A stretch of DNA of 64,000 nucleotides from JANQFM01 sp035471925 (GTDB taxonomy: Bacteria > Acidobacteriota > UBA6911 > RPQK01 > DATIPO01), in NCBI GenBank assembly GCA_035471925.1, contig DATIPO010000340.1:3947-67946 (forward strand), written 5' to 3'. The notes beneath the pieces are model-generated. The model was not told where the DNA came from and did not search any database. It saw nothing but the letters and a program-made list of their open reading frames with translations. The first letter of the stretch is position 1; every line of letters begins with the position of its first letter. The position numbers and the translations under genes were made by a program. This document shows positions 34,162-41,551 of the stretch, one piece after another.

Positions 34162-36810
34162 TCAAGGCACGAAGAACAGGCTCTGGGAAGCCATGTCGAA
34201 GACATTGAAGAAGGTGAACAGCTCATAGGCCGTACCGTTTGCGGACAGTGATCCGGCCGCCGACAGGTCGGTTTCTCCCGGATCGGCGGCTCCGCCTCCC
34301 TGGCTAATGCCCGCCAGTCCGAAGGACGCGTCCACTTCACCGTATTCGACGGAAATGTTGCCGTCGTCGCTGAGGGTGACGGCGAAGTTGTTGTTGTCGG
34401 CTTGGTTGAACTGAGGCACGCCCTGGAAGGCGATCGTGGTTGAACCAGCCGTCCTCTGGGTGATGATCAGTCCTCCCTGATTGGGCGAGAGATCCACCCA
34501 CAGCGGGGCGATCCGCGGCTGCTCGTTGAGGAACTCGGAGACGCTGGGAGAGAAATCGGGATCCCCGGCTCCGAAGGTCAGACTGCCGTTGGAGTTGACC
34601 CAGACGCTGTCGTAGCTGCTTCCTTGAAAGGGAAAGCTGAAGCCCAAGTCGACCTCCACGAAGTCATCGTCTCCCAAGCTGAGCAGAAAGCCGTTGATGG
34701 TGTCGATGCTCAGCACATAGCGGCCGCTGCTGTCTCCTCCTCCGTTGAAGTCGAAGTCGGGAAAGGTGCTGACCGCCAAGGCGTAGTCGCCGCCGGTTTC
34801 CACCTCGAAGTCGAGCCGCGAGAGGAGTCCCACGCCGCCGTCGTCATTGACGGCAACCAGCGTCCACTGCGTATTGCTGCCCGTGCCGCTGAGTCGGTAG
34901 AGCCCCAGCACCGTGTCGAGATCCCCCGAAATGACCTCGGCCAGAATGGTGGAGCCGGCAGCAGCGGCGAAGCGGTAGTAGTCGACGTCGTCCGAGTCGT
35001 GGATGTCGCTGAATCGGCTACGGGTGTCGGCGGTGTCGAAGGGCTGGGAAACCGAGGTGGCGTCGAGGACCGAATCGTTCTTTTCGAAGCTGTCTTTGAA
35101 CTGGGTCTTGGCGTCGAACAGGATCGTCTCATGGTCGAGATCGTTGTCGAATGAGAACTGTTCATAAACGGCCGCGTTCTGCTTGAGGTCGATATAGGTT
35201 CCGCTGCTGGAGGTGAGGTTGATCTCCGGCTCCAGCCCCGACGCCAGCTCGCCGCCGCAAGTGACGCCAGCCAGTCCGTCGAAGGCGGTCAGAAAGCCGT
35301 ATTCGACCGTCACCTTGTTGTTGTTCTGCAGGGCGATGGAAAAGGTGTTGGACCCGCCCAGGAAGAACTCGGGTACGTCGTCCCAAGTCACGACCACGCT
35401 CTCGGCTCCTCCCGTGTTGCGGATGTCGAAGGTGACGGTTCCTCCGCTGGAAGGATCGAGGTCGTCCCACAGTCCCGCCACGCGGGGCGGACCGCTGGTC
35501 ATTTCCTCGGCCGACTCGGTGACGTCCAGGCTGGGCGTGCCGAAGGTGATATTGCCGTTGGCGTTGACGAACACCGACCGGAAGCTCGACTCGCAGATAG
35601 TGAAGGGGAAGGGCAGGAAGATTTCCACCGTATCGTCATCTCCCACGGGCAAAATGTCGCCCGGTCCGGGCGCGTTGAAGAAGATATCGAAACCGGTTTC
35701 CAGTCCGCCGGCGGGGACCACCGCCACGAAGTCCAACGGATCGTCAACCGTCAGGATGTTGTCCGATTCGGAGGCACCGTTGTAGAATTCCTCCCTGCCC
35801 GGCAGAGTCTCGACAGGGGGGATGGTGAAGCCGCCGTCGTCGATCAGGTCGACGAAGATGACGTATTGGGCGCCCGGCGTCAGGCCCCGCAAGGTATAAA
35901 CGCCCGGCTCGCCTTGGTCCCCTGAGATGGAGGAGAAGGCGTCCGCGAAGGGATCGGCCAGATTGCGGGCGATGACGTTGACTCCCGTCACCGGTCCGGC
36001 GTCGTCGGGCAGTTCGATGCGTCCGCGGATGAAACCCGCGGCCTCCAGGTAGCCTGGTTCGGGATAGAGATACGACATCATGGCGATGTCGTCGGCATGC
36101 AGGGTGTCGCGTTCGCTGCCCACGATGGCGATGGGATACATGGTGGTTACCGTATCGACGGGGGCGGGGCCGAAGGTGTCCTGCGGAGAAGGGCCCGATT
36201 CGTCCCCGAACAGAACCGACTCGCCGTTGACCACGCTATGAGCCAGTCCCGAGTAGTGGCCGAACTCGTGCACGGCGACCCCGAAGTACTCGTCGAGGGG
36301 GAATCCGTCGAGCAGGGAACCGCCGTTCAAGAAGGCCACGCCCTCGATGGGTACGCCGTTGGCGTCAAAGGTGTCAGGGCTGGCGAATCCTAAAATGGAA
36401 GAGTTCTGTCCGAAGAGGAAGGTGAAAATGGAGCCGTCGACGTCGAACACCACGGGGCTCAGCCCGTCGGAGTTGTTCTGATCCAGGAAAAGGTTGATGA
36501 CGAAGGGCGTGAAGTTGGTGATGTCGACGTCGACGGCCAAGTCGCCGGCGTCGGAGTAGGTCTGGCTGGCAGTGGGTATGTCTTGCAGGATCTGCAGGGC
36601 GTCCAGCACCATCTGCCGGGCTTGGGCATTGCTCAAGGGGCCCAGCCCGCTCAAGTCCATGTTGTAGGGGATGTCGACTCCTCCGTTGGCCCACCGGCTG
36701 ACGCCGTCGGGATCGTTGGGATTCAGATTGAGGGCGCCTCCGGCCCACAAGGGCACGGATAGGGCCAGAAAAGAGAGCGCCAGAGTCAGCGAGCGGAGTG
36801 TCCGGTTCAT
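34162..36810 (-). CDS. Secreted matrixin-like metallopeptidase, copy 1
   Basis: The 882-residue product has a signal peptide (residues 1-23). Its catalytic domain carries the zinc motif HExxHxxGxxH as 'HEFGHYSGLAH' (181-191) and a Met-turn 'TMYPIA' (M224), as in matrixins and other metzincins. Downstream are a carboxypeptidase-regulatory-like beta domain (about 255-330) and a nidogen-like beta domain (about 385-530, 'VFVNANGNITFG'). A PPC-type domain (about 570-700) and a second nidogen-like domain (about 715-850, 'VWVNSNGSLTFG') complete it. It should be exported and cleave protein substrates; these are unknown. GGAGGTGGCC precedes the ATG, which overlaps the stop of the upstream small gene (ATGA). 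It is paralogous to the gene at 37949-40588. Confidence 0.85.
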   Translation of the reverse strand: MNRTLRSLTLALSFLALSVPLWAGGALNLNPNDPDGVSRWANGGVDIPYNMDLSGLGPLSNAQARQMVLDALQILQDIPTASQTYSDAGDLAVDVDITNFTPFVINLFLDQNNSDGLSPVVFDVDGSIFTFLFGQNSSILGFASPDTFDANGVPIEGVAFLNGGSLLDGFPLDEYFGVAVHEFGHYSGLAHSVVNGESVLFGDESGPSPQDTFGPAPVDTVTTMYPIAIVGSERDTLHADDIAMMSYLYPEPGYLEAAGFIRGRIELPDDAGPVTGVNVIARNLADPFADAFSSISGDQGEPGVYTLRGLTPGAQYVIFVDLIDDGGFTIPPVETLPGREEFYNGASESDNILTVDDPLDFVAVVPAGGLETGFDIFFNAPGPGDILPVGDDDTVEIFLPFPFTICESSFRSVFVNANGNITFGTPSLDVTESAEEMTSGPPRVAGLWDDLDPSSGGTVTFDIRNTGGAESVVVTWDDVPEFFLGGSNTFSIALQNNNKVTVEYGFLTAFDGLAGVTCGGELASGLEPEINLTSSSGTYIDLKQNAAVYEQFSFDNDLDHETILFDAKTQFKDSFEKNDSVLDATSVSQPFDTADTRSRFSDIHDSDDVDYYRFAAAAGSTILAEVISGDLDTVLGLYRLSGTGSNTQWTLVAVNDDGGVGLLSRLDFEVETGGDYALAVSTFPDFDFNGGGDSSGRYVLSIDTINGFLLSLGDDDFVEVDLGFSFPFQGSSYDSVWVNSNGSLTFGAGDPDFSPSVSEFLNEQPRIAPLWVDLSPNQGGLIITQRTAGSTTIAFQGVPQFNQADNNNFAVTLSDDGNISVEYGEVDASFGLAGISQGGGAADPGETDLSAAGSLSANGTAYELFTFFNVFDMASQSLFFVP

Positions 36811-37370
36811 TGGCCACCTCCTACGATGCTCTTGATCTGCTGGCGCAGTTGGTCATAGGTCAAAGGACCGCTTGCGGTGGGCGAACTCATGCCCCGGAAC
36901 AGGCCGAAGTTGTTGAAGAGGTTGACCGCTACTTTGCCGTCCAGTTCGAAACAGCCCTGTCCCAGGCCGACGGTGGAGGTCAATCCCGTTGCAACGGATT
37001 TCGGCGCTACCATCAGCAGGTATTCCTGTCCCTCTTTGAGCACGGGAAAACCCGGAATCGGAGACCGTCCGCTCTGCTGCTGCTTGAGGGTTCCGATGGT
37101 GCGCAGAATGGCCACTTGGTGGCCCTTGACGTTGTCGAATGTGCCTTTGAAGCTCTCATCCACGCGGATGGTGTAGGACAAGGAGGGCAGGCTGCCGCCT
37201 CCCACTTCGATGCTCTTCTCTTCTACCGAAACAACGGTTCCGCGGTAGATCTGACCAGACTGCCGGCAGAGCTGCTCCAGATTCAAGGGGGCCAGCTTGG
37301 TGGCCCAAACGATCGATCCCCCCAGGAGCATCACCAGGCAAAAGGCTAGACGTCGCTTCCAGATGTTCAT
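36807..37370 (-). CDS. Secreted 187-residue partner protein, copy 1
   Basis: The 187-residue product has a signal peptide (residues 1-23, ending 'SIVWA') and a compact beta-rich mature part. It includes 'SGQIYRGTVVSVEEKSIEVG', 'LPSLSYTIRVDESFKGTF', 'IPGFPVLKEGQEYLLMVAP' and 'VGLGQGCFELDGKVAVN'. The order of strands, and the 'G.P.F..GEEYLL' type motif, resembles the OB-like fold of NTR/TIMP domains, but this is an inference. C35 and C140 are shared with the second copy and may form a disulfide. It is translationally coupled to the metallopeptidase gene (4-base overlap), so it may be an inhibitor, chaperone or activator of it. The start has GGGAGAG at good spacing. Confidence 0.8.
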   Translation of the reverse strand: MNIWKRRLAFCLVMLLGGSIVWATKLAPLNLEQLCRQSGQIYRGTVVSVEEKSIEVGGGSLPSLSYTIRVDESFKGTFDNVKGHQVAILRTIGTLKQQQSGRSPIPGFPVLKEGQEYLLMVAPKSVATGLTSTVGLGQGCFELDGKVAVNLFNNFGLFRGMSSPTASGPLTYDQLRQQIKSIVGGGQ

Positions 37371-37626
37371 GCGTCACTCTCCCTTTCGATGCTAATTTTT
37401 CATGCAAAGGTTGGCTTGGATTAGGTTTTCCGGCTGATTTCGAGCGATAGATCCCCCTGTAGGGTCATTCGTTTCGACATAAAATCAGTGGAATCAACCT
37501 GGAAATTCTCGCCTGGCCGAGAATATGATTACCGACAATAGCTAAAAGCCTAGCATTGCAGAGACAGAAAGGCAAGATAAATTGCCAAACGTCAAACGAG
37601 ATCAATTCTTGGAAGAAGCGCAAAAC

Positions 37627-37637
37627 CTATTTCAGGC
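37627..37637 (-). promoter_or_regulatory. Conserved distal box upstream of cassette copy 1
   Basis: The sequence GCCTGAAATAG on the minus strand lies 267 bases before the small-gene ATG. The same 11 bases lie 304 bases before the copy 2 small-gene ATG at 41442-41452. It may mark the start of a common promoter or leader. Confidence 0.3.
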
Positions 37638-37910
37638 TTGCCTCTAACAAATAAGTGTTTCTGAGCGCTTCTCATAGATTGCTAAATGCAGCATTAAGTC
37701 TTTCTGTGCCGACCGGCAGCCGTCAGGGGCAAGGGTGCCGGCTGGTGGCGGTCCCAGTCGGTTTGGAGCGGACCGCCCCTTGGTGTGAAGGGCTTTCAAG
37801 GCTGCCGGCTTGTTGCCGTCGGACACGACTCTTGGCGGTCGTCCCCAGTGGGCGAGTTGTCTCTGCCCGCGGGGTCAGGAGTCGGGGAGACGGGAGGTTG
37901 GAAGGAAGGG

Positions 37911-37935
37911 CAGGGGAGCGTCCGACGCTCCCCTG
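37911..37935. terminator. Hairpin terminator of metallopeptidase copy 2
   Basis: CAGGGGAGCGT and ACGCTCCCCTG form a perfect 11-base stem with a CCG loop, 14 bases beyond the stop of the copy 2 gene. The GGGGAGCG stem resembles the hairpin after copy 1 at 34128-34149. Confidence 0.65.
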
Positions 37936-37948
37936 TTTGGGCTGCTGC

Positions 37949-40588
37949 TCAAGGCAGGAAGGTCAGGCTTTGCATAGCCAGATCGAAAGTGCCGATGGTG
38001 AACAGCTCGTAGGTAGTTCCGGTAGCCGAAAGCGGTCCGGCTGCCGAGAGGTCGGTTTCTCCAGGATCGGCTGCTCCGCCGCCTTCCGTCACACCCACTA
38101 GTCCGTCGCTGGCGTTGACCGCCCCGTAGTCGATGGCGATGCTGCCGTCGTCGTTGAGGGTGACCGAGAAGTTGTTGGAGTCGCCGGTCAGGAACTGGGG
38201 CACGCCCTGGAAGCTGACGGTCGCCGAAGTGGCGGCTGAGTCAACCAGGACCAAACCGCCCTGGTTGGGCGAAAGGTCGTCCCACAGCATGGCGATGCGG
38301 GGGAGTTCGTTGAGGAACTCGGAGACGCTTTCCGAGAAGTCGTTGTCGCCTCCGCCGAAGGTCAGGCTTCCGTTGGAGTTGACGAAAACGCTGGGGAAGC
38401 TGCCTCCCTGGAAGGGGAAGTTGAAGTTCAGCGTGACTTCCTCGGAGTCATCGTCTCCCAAGTCGAGCAGGAAGCCGTTGATGGCGAAGGCGTCCAACAC
38501 GTAGCGTCCAGAGCTGGAACCGTCCCCGTTGAAATCCAAGTCGGGGAAGGTGCTGACAGCCAGGGCGAAGTCGCCCGAAGCGGCCACCGGGAAGATGATG
38601 CGCGAGAGCAGTCCCGCACCTCCGTCGTCATCGCTGTCCACCAGCGTGGCGACGCCTCCGCTGAGGCTGAAGAGTCCCAGCGTGGAGTCGAGGTTGCCGG
38701 CGATGACCTCGGCGATGATCGTGGTTCCGGCTTGGGCGCTGAATCTGTAGAAGTCGACGTCGCCGCCAGCAGCAATATCGCTGAAGCGCGTACGCGCGTC
38801 AAGGGTGTTGAAAGGCAGCGAGGAGTTGGTGGCCAGGAAGGGCACGTTGTTGGGCTCGAAGCTGTCCTTGAACTGGGTCTTGGCGTCGTAGTGCAGGGTG
38901 TCGCCCGACAGGTCGTTGGGATTGCCGGCATTGAAGAGTTCGAAGACGGCGGCTTCCTGCTTGAGTTTGATGAAGCCGCCGGCAGCGCTGACGTCGATCT
39001 GGGGTTCCAGGCCCGAAGCCAATTCGCTGCCGCAACTGATGCCGGCCAAGCCGTCCGTGGCCGTCAACGAACCGTACTCCGCCGTCGCCTTGTCGTCGTT
39101 GGCGACGGTGATGGAGAAGGTGTTGGAGCCTGTGGAGATGAACTCGGGCACGTCGTCCCACATGACGATGACGCGCTGGGCGCCACCCGTATCCTGGATG
39201 TCGAAGGTGACGGTTCCACCTGCTGAGGGGTTGAGGTCGTCCCACAGTCCCGCGATGCGGGGCGGTCCGCCCGTCATGTCGGCGGCCGATTCGCTGAAGT
39301 CTCCGCTGGGAACGCCGAAGGTCAGGTTGCCGTTGGCGTTGACGAAGACCGAATTGAACTGCGAATCGCAAATGGTGAAGGGGAATGGCAGGAAGATCTC
39401 CACGTTGCCGTCATCGCCCACGGGCAGAATGTCACCCGGCGTGAAGGCATTGAAGATAACGTCGAAACCAGTTTCCAGGCCGCCCGAGGGGCTGACCAAG
39501 ACCGAATCCAGAGGATTGTCGGGCGAGGTGATGTTGTCGGACTCGTCCGCACCGTTGTAGAACTCCTCCGGACCCGGGAAGTTGATCAAGGGCGGTGTGC
39601 TGAACCCGCCAGCCTGGATGTCGTCGATGAAGATGACATAGTCGGCGCCGGGCGTCAGTCCGCGCAGAGTAAAGACTCCGGTGTCGCCTTGGTCTCCCGA
39701 AATCGAAGAGACGGCGTCATTGAAGGGATCAGCCACATTGCGGGCGATGATGTTGACGCCGGTCACGGGACCCGCGTTGGCGGGCAGCTCCATGCTTCCT
39801 CTCAGGAATCCGGCCGTGCTCAAGTAGCCAGCCTCGGGATAGAGGTAGGAGATCATGCCGATATCGTCGGCATGCAGGCTGGCTGCGTCCTGGCCCACCA
39901 GGGCGAAGGGATACATGGTCTCCACCGAGGTCAGCGGCGCGGGGCCGAAGGTGTCCTGGGGGGAAGGACCCGTGTCGTCGCCCAGAAGAACCGATTCACC
40001 GTTGACGACGGTGTGGGCCAGTCCGGAATAGTGGCCGAACTCGTGCACCGTAACGCCGAAGAAGTCAACCAAGGGGAATCCGTCCAACACGGCTCCGCCG
40101 TTGAGGAAGCAAACCGCTTCCAAGGGCGTGCCGTCGGGGGCGAAGGTGTCGGCGCTGGCGAAGCCCAGCACGCCGGTTCCGATGCCGAAAATAGCGTCGA
40201 AGATGGCCCCGTCTTCATCGAAGACGACCGGACTCAACCCGTCGGGTGTGGCGTTGATGCCGAACAGGATGGGGATGGCGAAGGGGGCGAAGTTGTTTTC
40301 GTCGACGTCGAACGGCATGTTGCCGTTGTTGGAGTAGGTCTGGGTAGCCGTCGGAACGTCCTCCCAGATCTGAAGGGCGTCGAGAATAAACTGCTGGGCG
40401 TCGGCGTCGTTCAAGGGGCCCAAGCCGCCCAGGTCCATATTGAAGGGGATGTCCAGGCCGCCGTTGGGCCAGCGCGAGACACCGTCAGGATCGTTGGGGT
40501 TGAGGTCGAGCGGTCCGCCCGCAAAGAGCGAAGCCGCCAACAGGGCGATGCTCAGCAAAGCTGTCGTGGTGCGAAATGAACGTCTCAT
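37949..40588 (-). CDS. Secreted matrixin-like metallopeptidase, copy 2
   Basis: The 879-residue product is a paralogue of the 882-residue enzyme next to it and has the same domain order. Signal peptide is residues 1-23, zinc motif 'HEFGHYSGLAH' 182-192 and Met-turn 'TMYPFA' M225. A regulatory-like beta domain (about 255-330), nidogen-like domain ('VFVNANGNLTFG'), PPC domain and second nidogen-like domain ('VFVNSNGSLTFG') follow. The mature N-terminus is nearly the same in both ('LNPNDPDGVSRW'). The ATG overlaps the stop of the partner gene and shares the identical ribosome-binding site GGAGGTGGCCA. All zinc-binding residues are intact, so both copies should be active. Confidence 0.85.
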   Translation of the reverse strand: MRRSFRTTTALLSIALLAASLFAGGPLDLNPNDPDGVSRWPNGGLDIPFNMDLGGLGPLNDADAQQFILDALQIWEDVPTATQTYSNNGNMPFDVDENNFAPFAIPILFGINATPDGLSPVVFDEDGAIFDAIFGIGTGVLGFASADTFAPDGTPLEAVCFLNGGAVLDGFPLVDFFGVTVHEFGHYSGLAHTVVNGESVLLGDDTGPSPQDTFGPAPLTSVETMYPFALVGQDAASLHADDIGMISYLYPEAGYLSTAGFLRGSMELPANAGPVTGVNIIARNVADPFNDAVSSISGDQGDTGVFTLRGLTPGADYVIFIDDIQAGGFSTPPLINFPGPEEFYNGADESDNITSPDNPLDSVLVSPSGGLETGFDVIFNAFTPGDILPVGDDGNVEIFLPFPFTICDSQFNSVFVNANGNLTFGVPSGDFSESAADMTGGPPRIAGLWDDLNPSAGGTVTFDIQDTGGAQRVIVMWDDVPEFISTGSNTFSITVANDDKATAEYGSLTATDGLAGISCGSELASGLEPQIDVSAAGGFIKLKQEAAVFELFNAGNPNDLSGDTLHYDAKTQFKDSFEPNNVPFLATNSSLPFNTLDARTRFSDIAAGGDVDFYRFSAQAGTTIIAEVIAGNLDSTLGLFSLSGGVATLVDSDDDGGAGLLSRIIFPVAASGDFALAVSTFPDLDFNGDGSSSGRYVLDAFAINGFLLDLGDDDSEEVTLNFNFPFQGGSFPSVFVNSNGSLTFGGGDNDFSESVSEFLNELPRIAMLWDDLSPNQGGLVLVDSAATSATVSFQGVPQFLTGDSNNFSVTLNDDGSIAIDYGAVNASDGLVGVTEGGGAADPGETDLSAAGPLSATGTTYELFTIGTFDLAMQSLTFLP

Positions 40589-41148
40589 TGGCCACCTCCC
40601 AGAATGCCCTGAATTTGGTTGCGGAGATCGTCATAGGACATGGCGCCCGAGGTCTGGGGAGCGCTCATGCCTCTGAAGAGTCCGACGTTGTCAAAGCCAT
40701 TGACGGCCACTTTGCCGTCCACCTCAAAACAGCCTTGTCCCAGTCCGACCGTGGCGGTCAGGCCGGTGGCCGGCGAGGCGGGGGCCACCATCAGCAGGTA
40801 CTCCTGGCCTTCTTTGAGCAAGGGGAATCCGGGAATCGGAGGCTGCCCGCTCTGCTGTTGCTTGAGAGTCCCGATGGTACGGAGGGTCGTGACCTGTTGG
40901 CCCTTGACCGTCTCAAAGGCGCCCTTCAGCGCTTCATCCACGCGGATGGTGTAGACCAAAGAGGGCAAGGTGCCTCCTCCCAGTTCGACACTCTCCTCGT
41001 GGACCGAGACCACGGTTCCCAAGTAAATTTGACCCGATCTTTGGCACATTTGTTCTAAGTTAAGCGGCACTAGCTTGGTAGCCCAAACTATGGATGCCGT
41101 AACGAGTATCATCAACGATACAATTAGACATCGTCTCCAGGTACTCAT
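40585..41148 (-). CDS. Secreted 187-residue partner protein, copy 2
   Basis: The 187-residue product is about 75 percent identical, by hand count of the mature part, to the partner protein of copy 1, with no gaps and with C35 and C140 kept. The signal peptide ends 'ASIVWA' at the same site. The open frame continues 39 bases upstream, but the ATG at 41148 has GGGAGGACTGCGT before it and matches the start of copy 1. It overlaps the metallopeptidase start by 4 bases, so the two proteins are probably made together. Confidence 0.8.
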   Translation of the reverse strand: MSTWRRCLIVSLMILVTASIVWATKLVPLNLEQMCQRSGQIYLGTVVSVHEESVELGGGTLPSLVYTIRVDEALKGAFETVKGQQVTTLRTIGTLKQQQSGQPPIPGFPLLKEGQEYLLMVAPASPATGLTATVGLGQGCFEVDGKVAVNGFDNVGLFRGMSAPQTSGAMSYDDLRNQIQGILGGGQ

Positions 41149-41551
41149 ACGCAGTCCTCCCTTTCGTGTGTGGATTGTCAGCAACATTTAGCTAGTGTTA
41201 GATGACTTGAGGCTTATTGCGACCCGGTGTCACCTACACGGGTAGACGATCTCCAGAGGTGGAAGATCACTGGACATTCCGACTAGCGAGATAGTCTATC
41301 CTAATAACGGTTGGCTAGAGGTTAGCATCCAGGCCTATGGATATCAAGAAAAATCTTGCGGAATATTTAAACAAGAAGGCATTCGCCGGACAGCAGCTTA
41401 ATGCCTACTTTCAGAGAGACTTAGAATTCTAATAAAAGGCTCTATTTCAGGCCACGACGCTAAGAGTCGGGAGGAAGGCGGCGCCTGCGTAGACCAAGGT
41501 AAGCCAAGCCTCCGCTCTTTTGCCAGGTGGGCGTGAAATATTGGCTCCTGC
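41149..41551. other. Intergenic and leader region of cassette copy 2
   Basis: These 403 bases separate the copy 2 small gene from the M16 peptidase gene, which is also on the minus strand and ends just upstream. They are AT-richer than the genes. On the minus strand there is a bulged hairpin, CCCGTGT with ACACCGGG (41221-41244), and the box GCCTGAAATAG (41442-41452) shared with copy 1. No known riboswitch pattern was recognised. Confidence 0.45.
41442..41452 (-). promoter_or_regulatory. Conserved distal box upstream of cassette copy 2
   Basis: The minus-strand sequence GCCTGAAATAG is identical to that at 37627-37637, 304 bases before the ATG of the small gene. Confidence 0.3.

Larger units (their letters stand above)
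37371..37948. other. Intergenic and leader region of cassette copy 1
   Basis: This 578-base stretch has no supported gene. Its left half (37371-37640) is AT-richer than the surroundings and would hold the promoter and leader of the copy 1 operon. On the minus strand it includes a TTCTCG/CGAGAA hairpin (37506-37521) and an ACCC-TACA-GGGG element near 37455-37468. It also has the 11-base box CTATTTCAGGC at 37627-37637 that recurs upstream of copy 2. The right half holds GC-rich inverted repeats and the terminator of copy 2. Confidence 0.45.

Noticed and set aside
37655..38101. Plus-strand open frame of 148 codons in the intergenic region
   Set aside because: It has no ribosome-binding site, is Arg/Cys-rich, and overlaps the terminator and end of metallopeptidase copy 2.
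41149..41551. Possible riboswitch upstream of cassette copy 2
   Set aside because: There are hairpins, but no known riboswitch core (for example c-di-GMP, cobalamin or TPP motifs) could be matched by eye; it is kept only as an unexplained leader.
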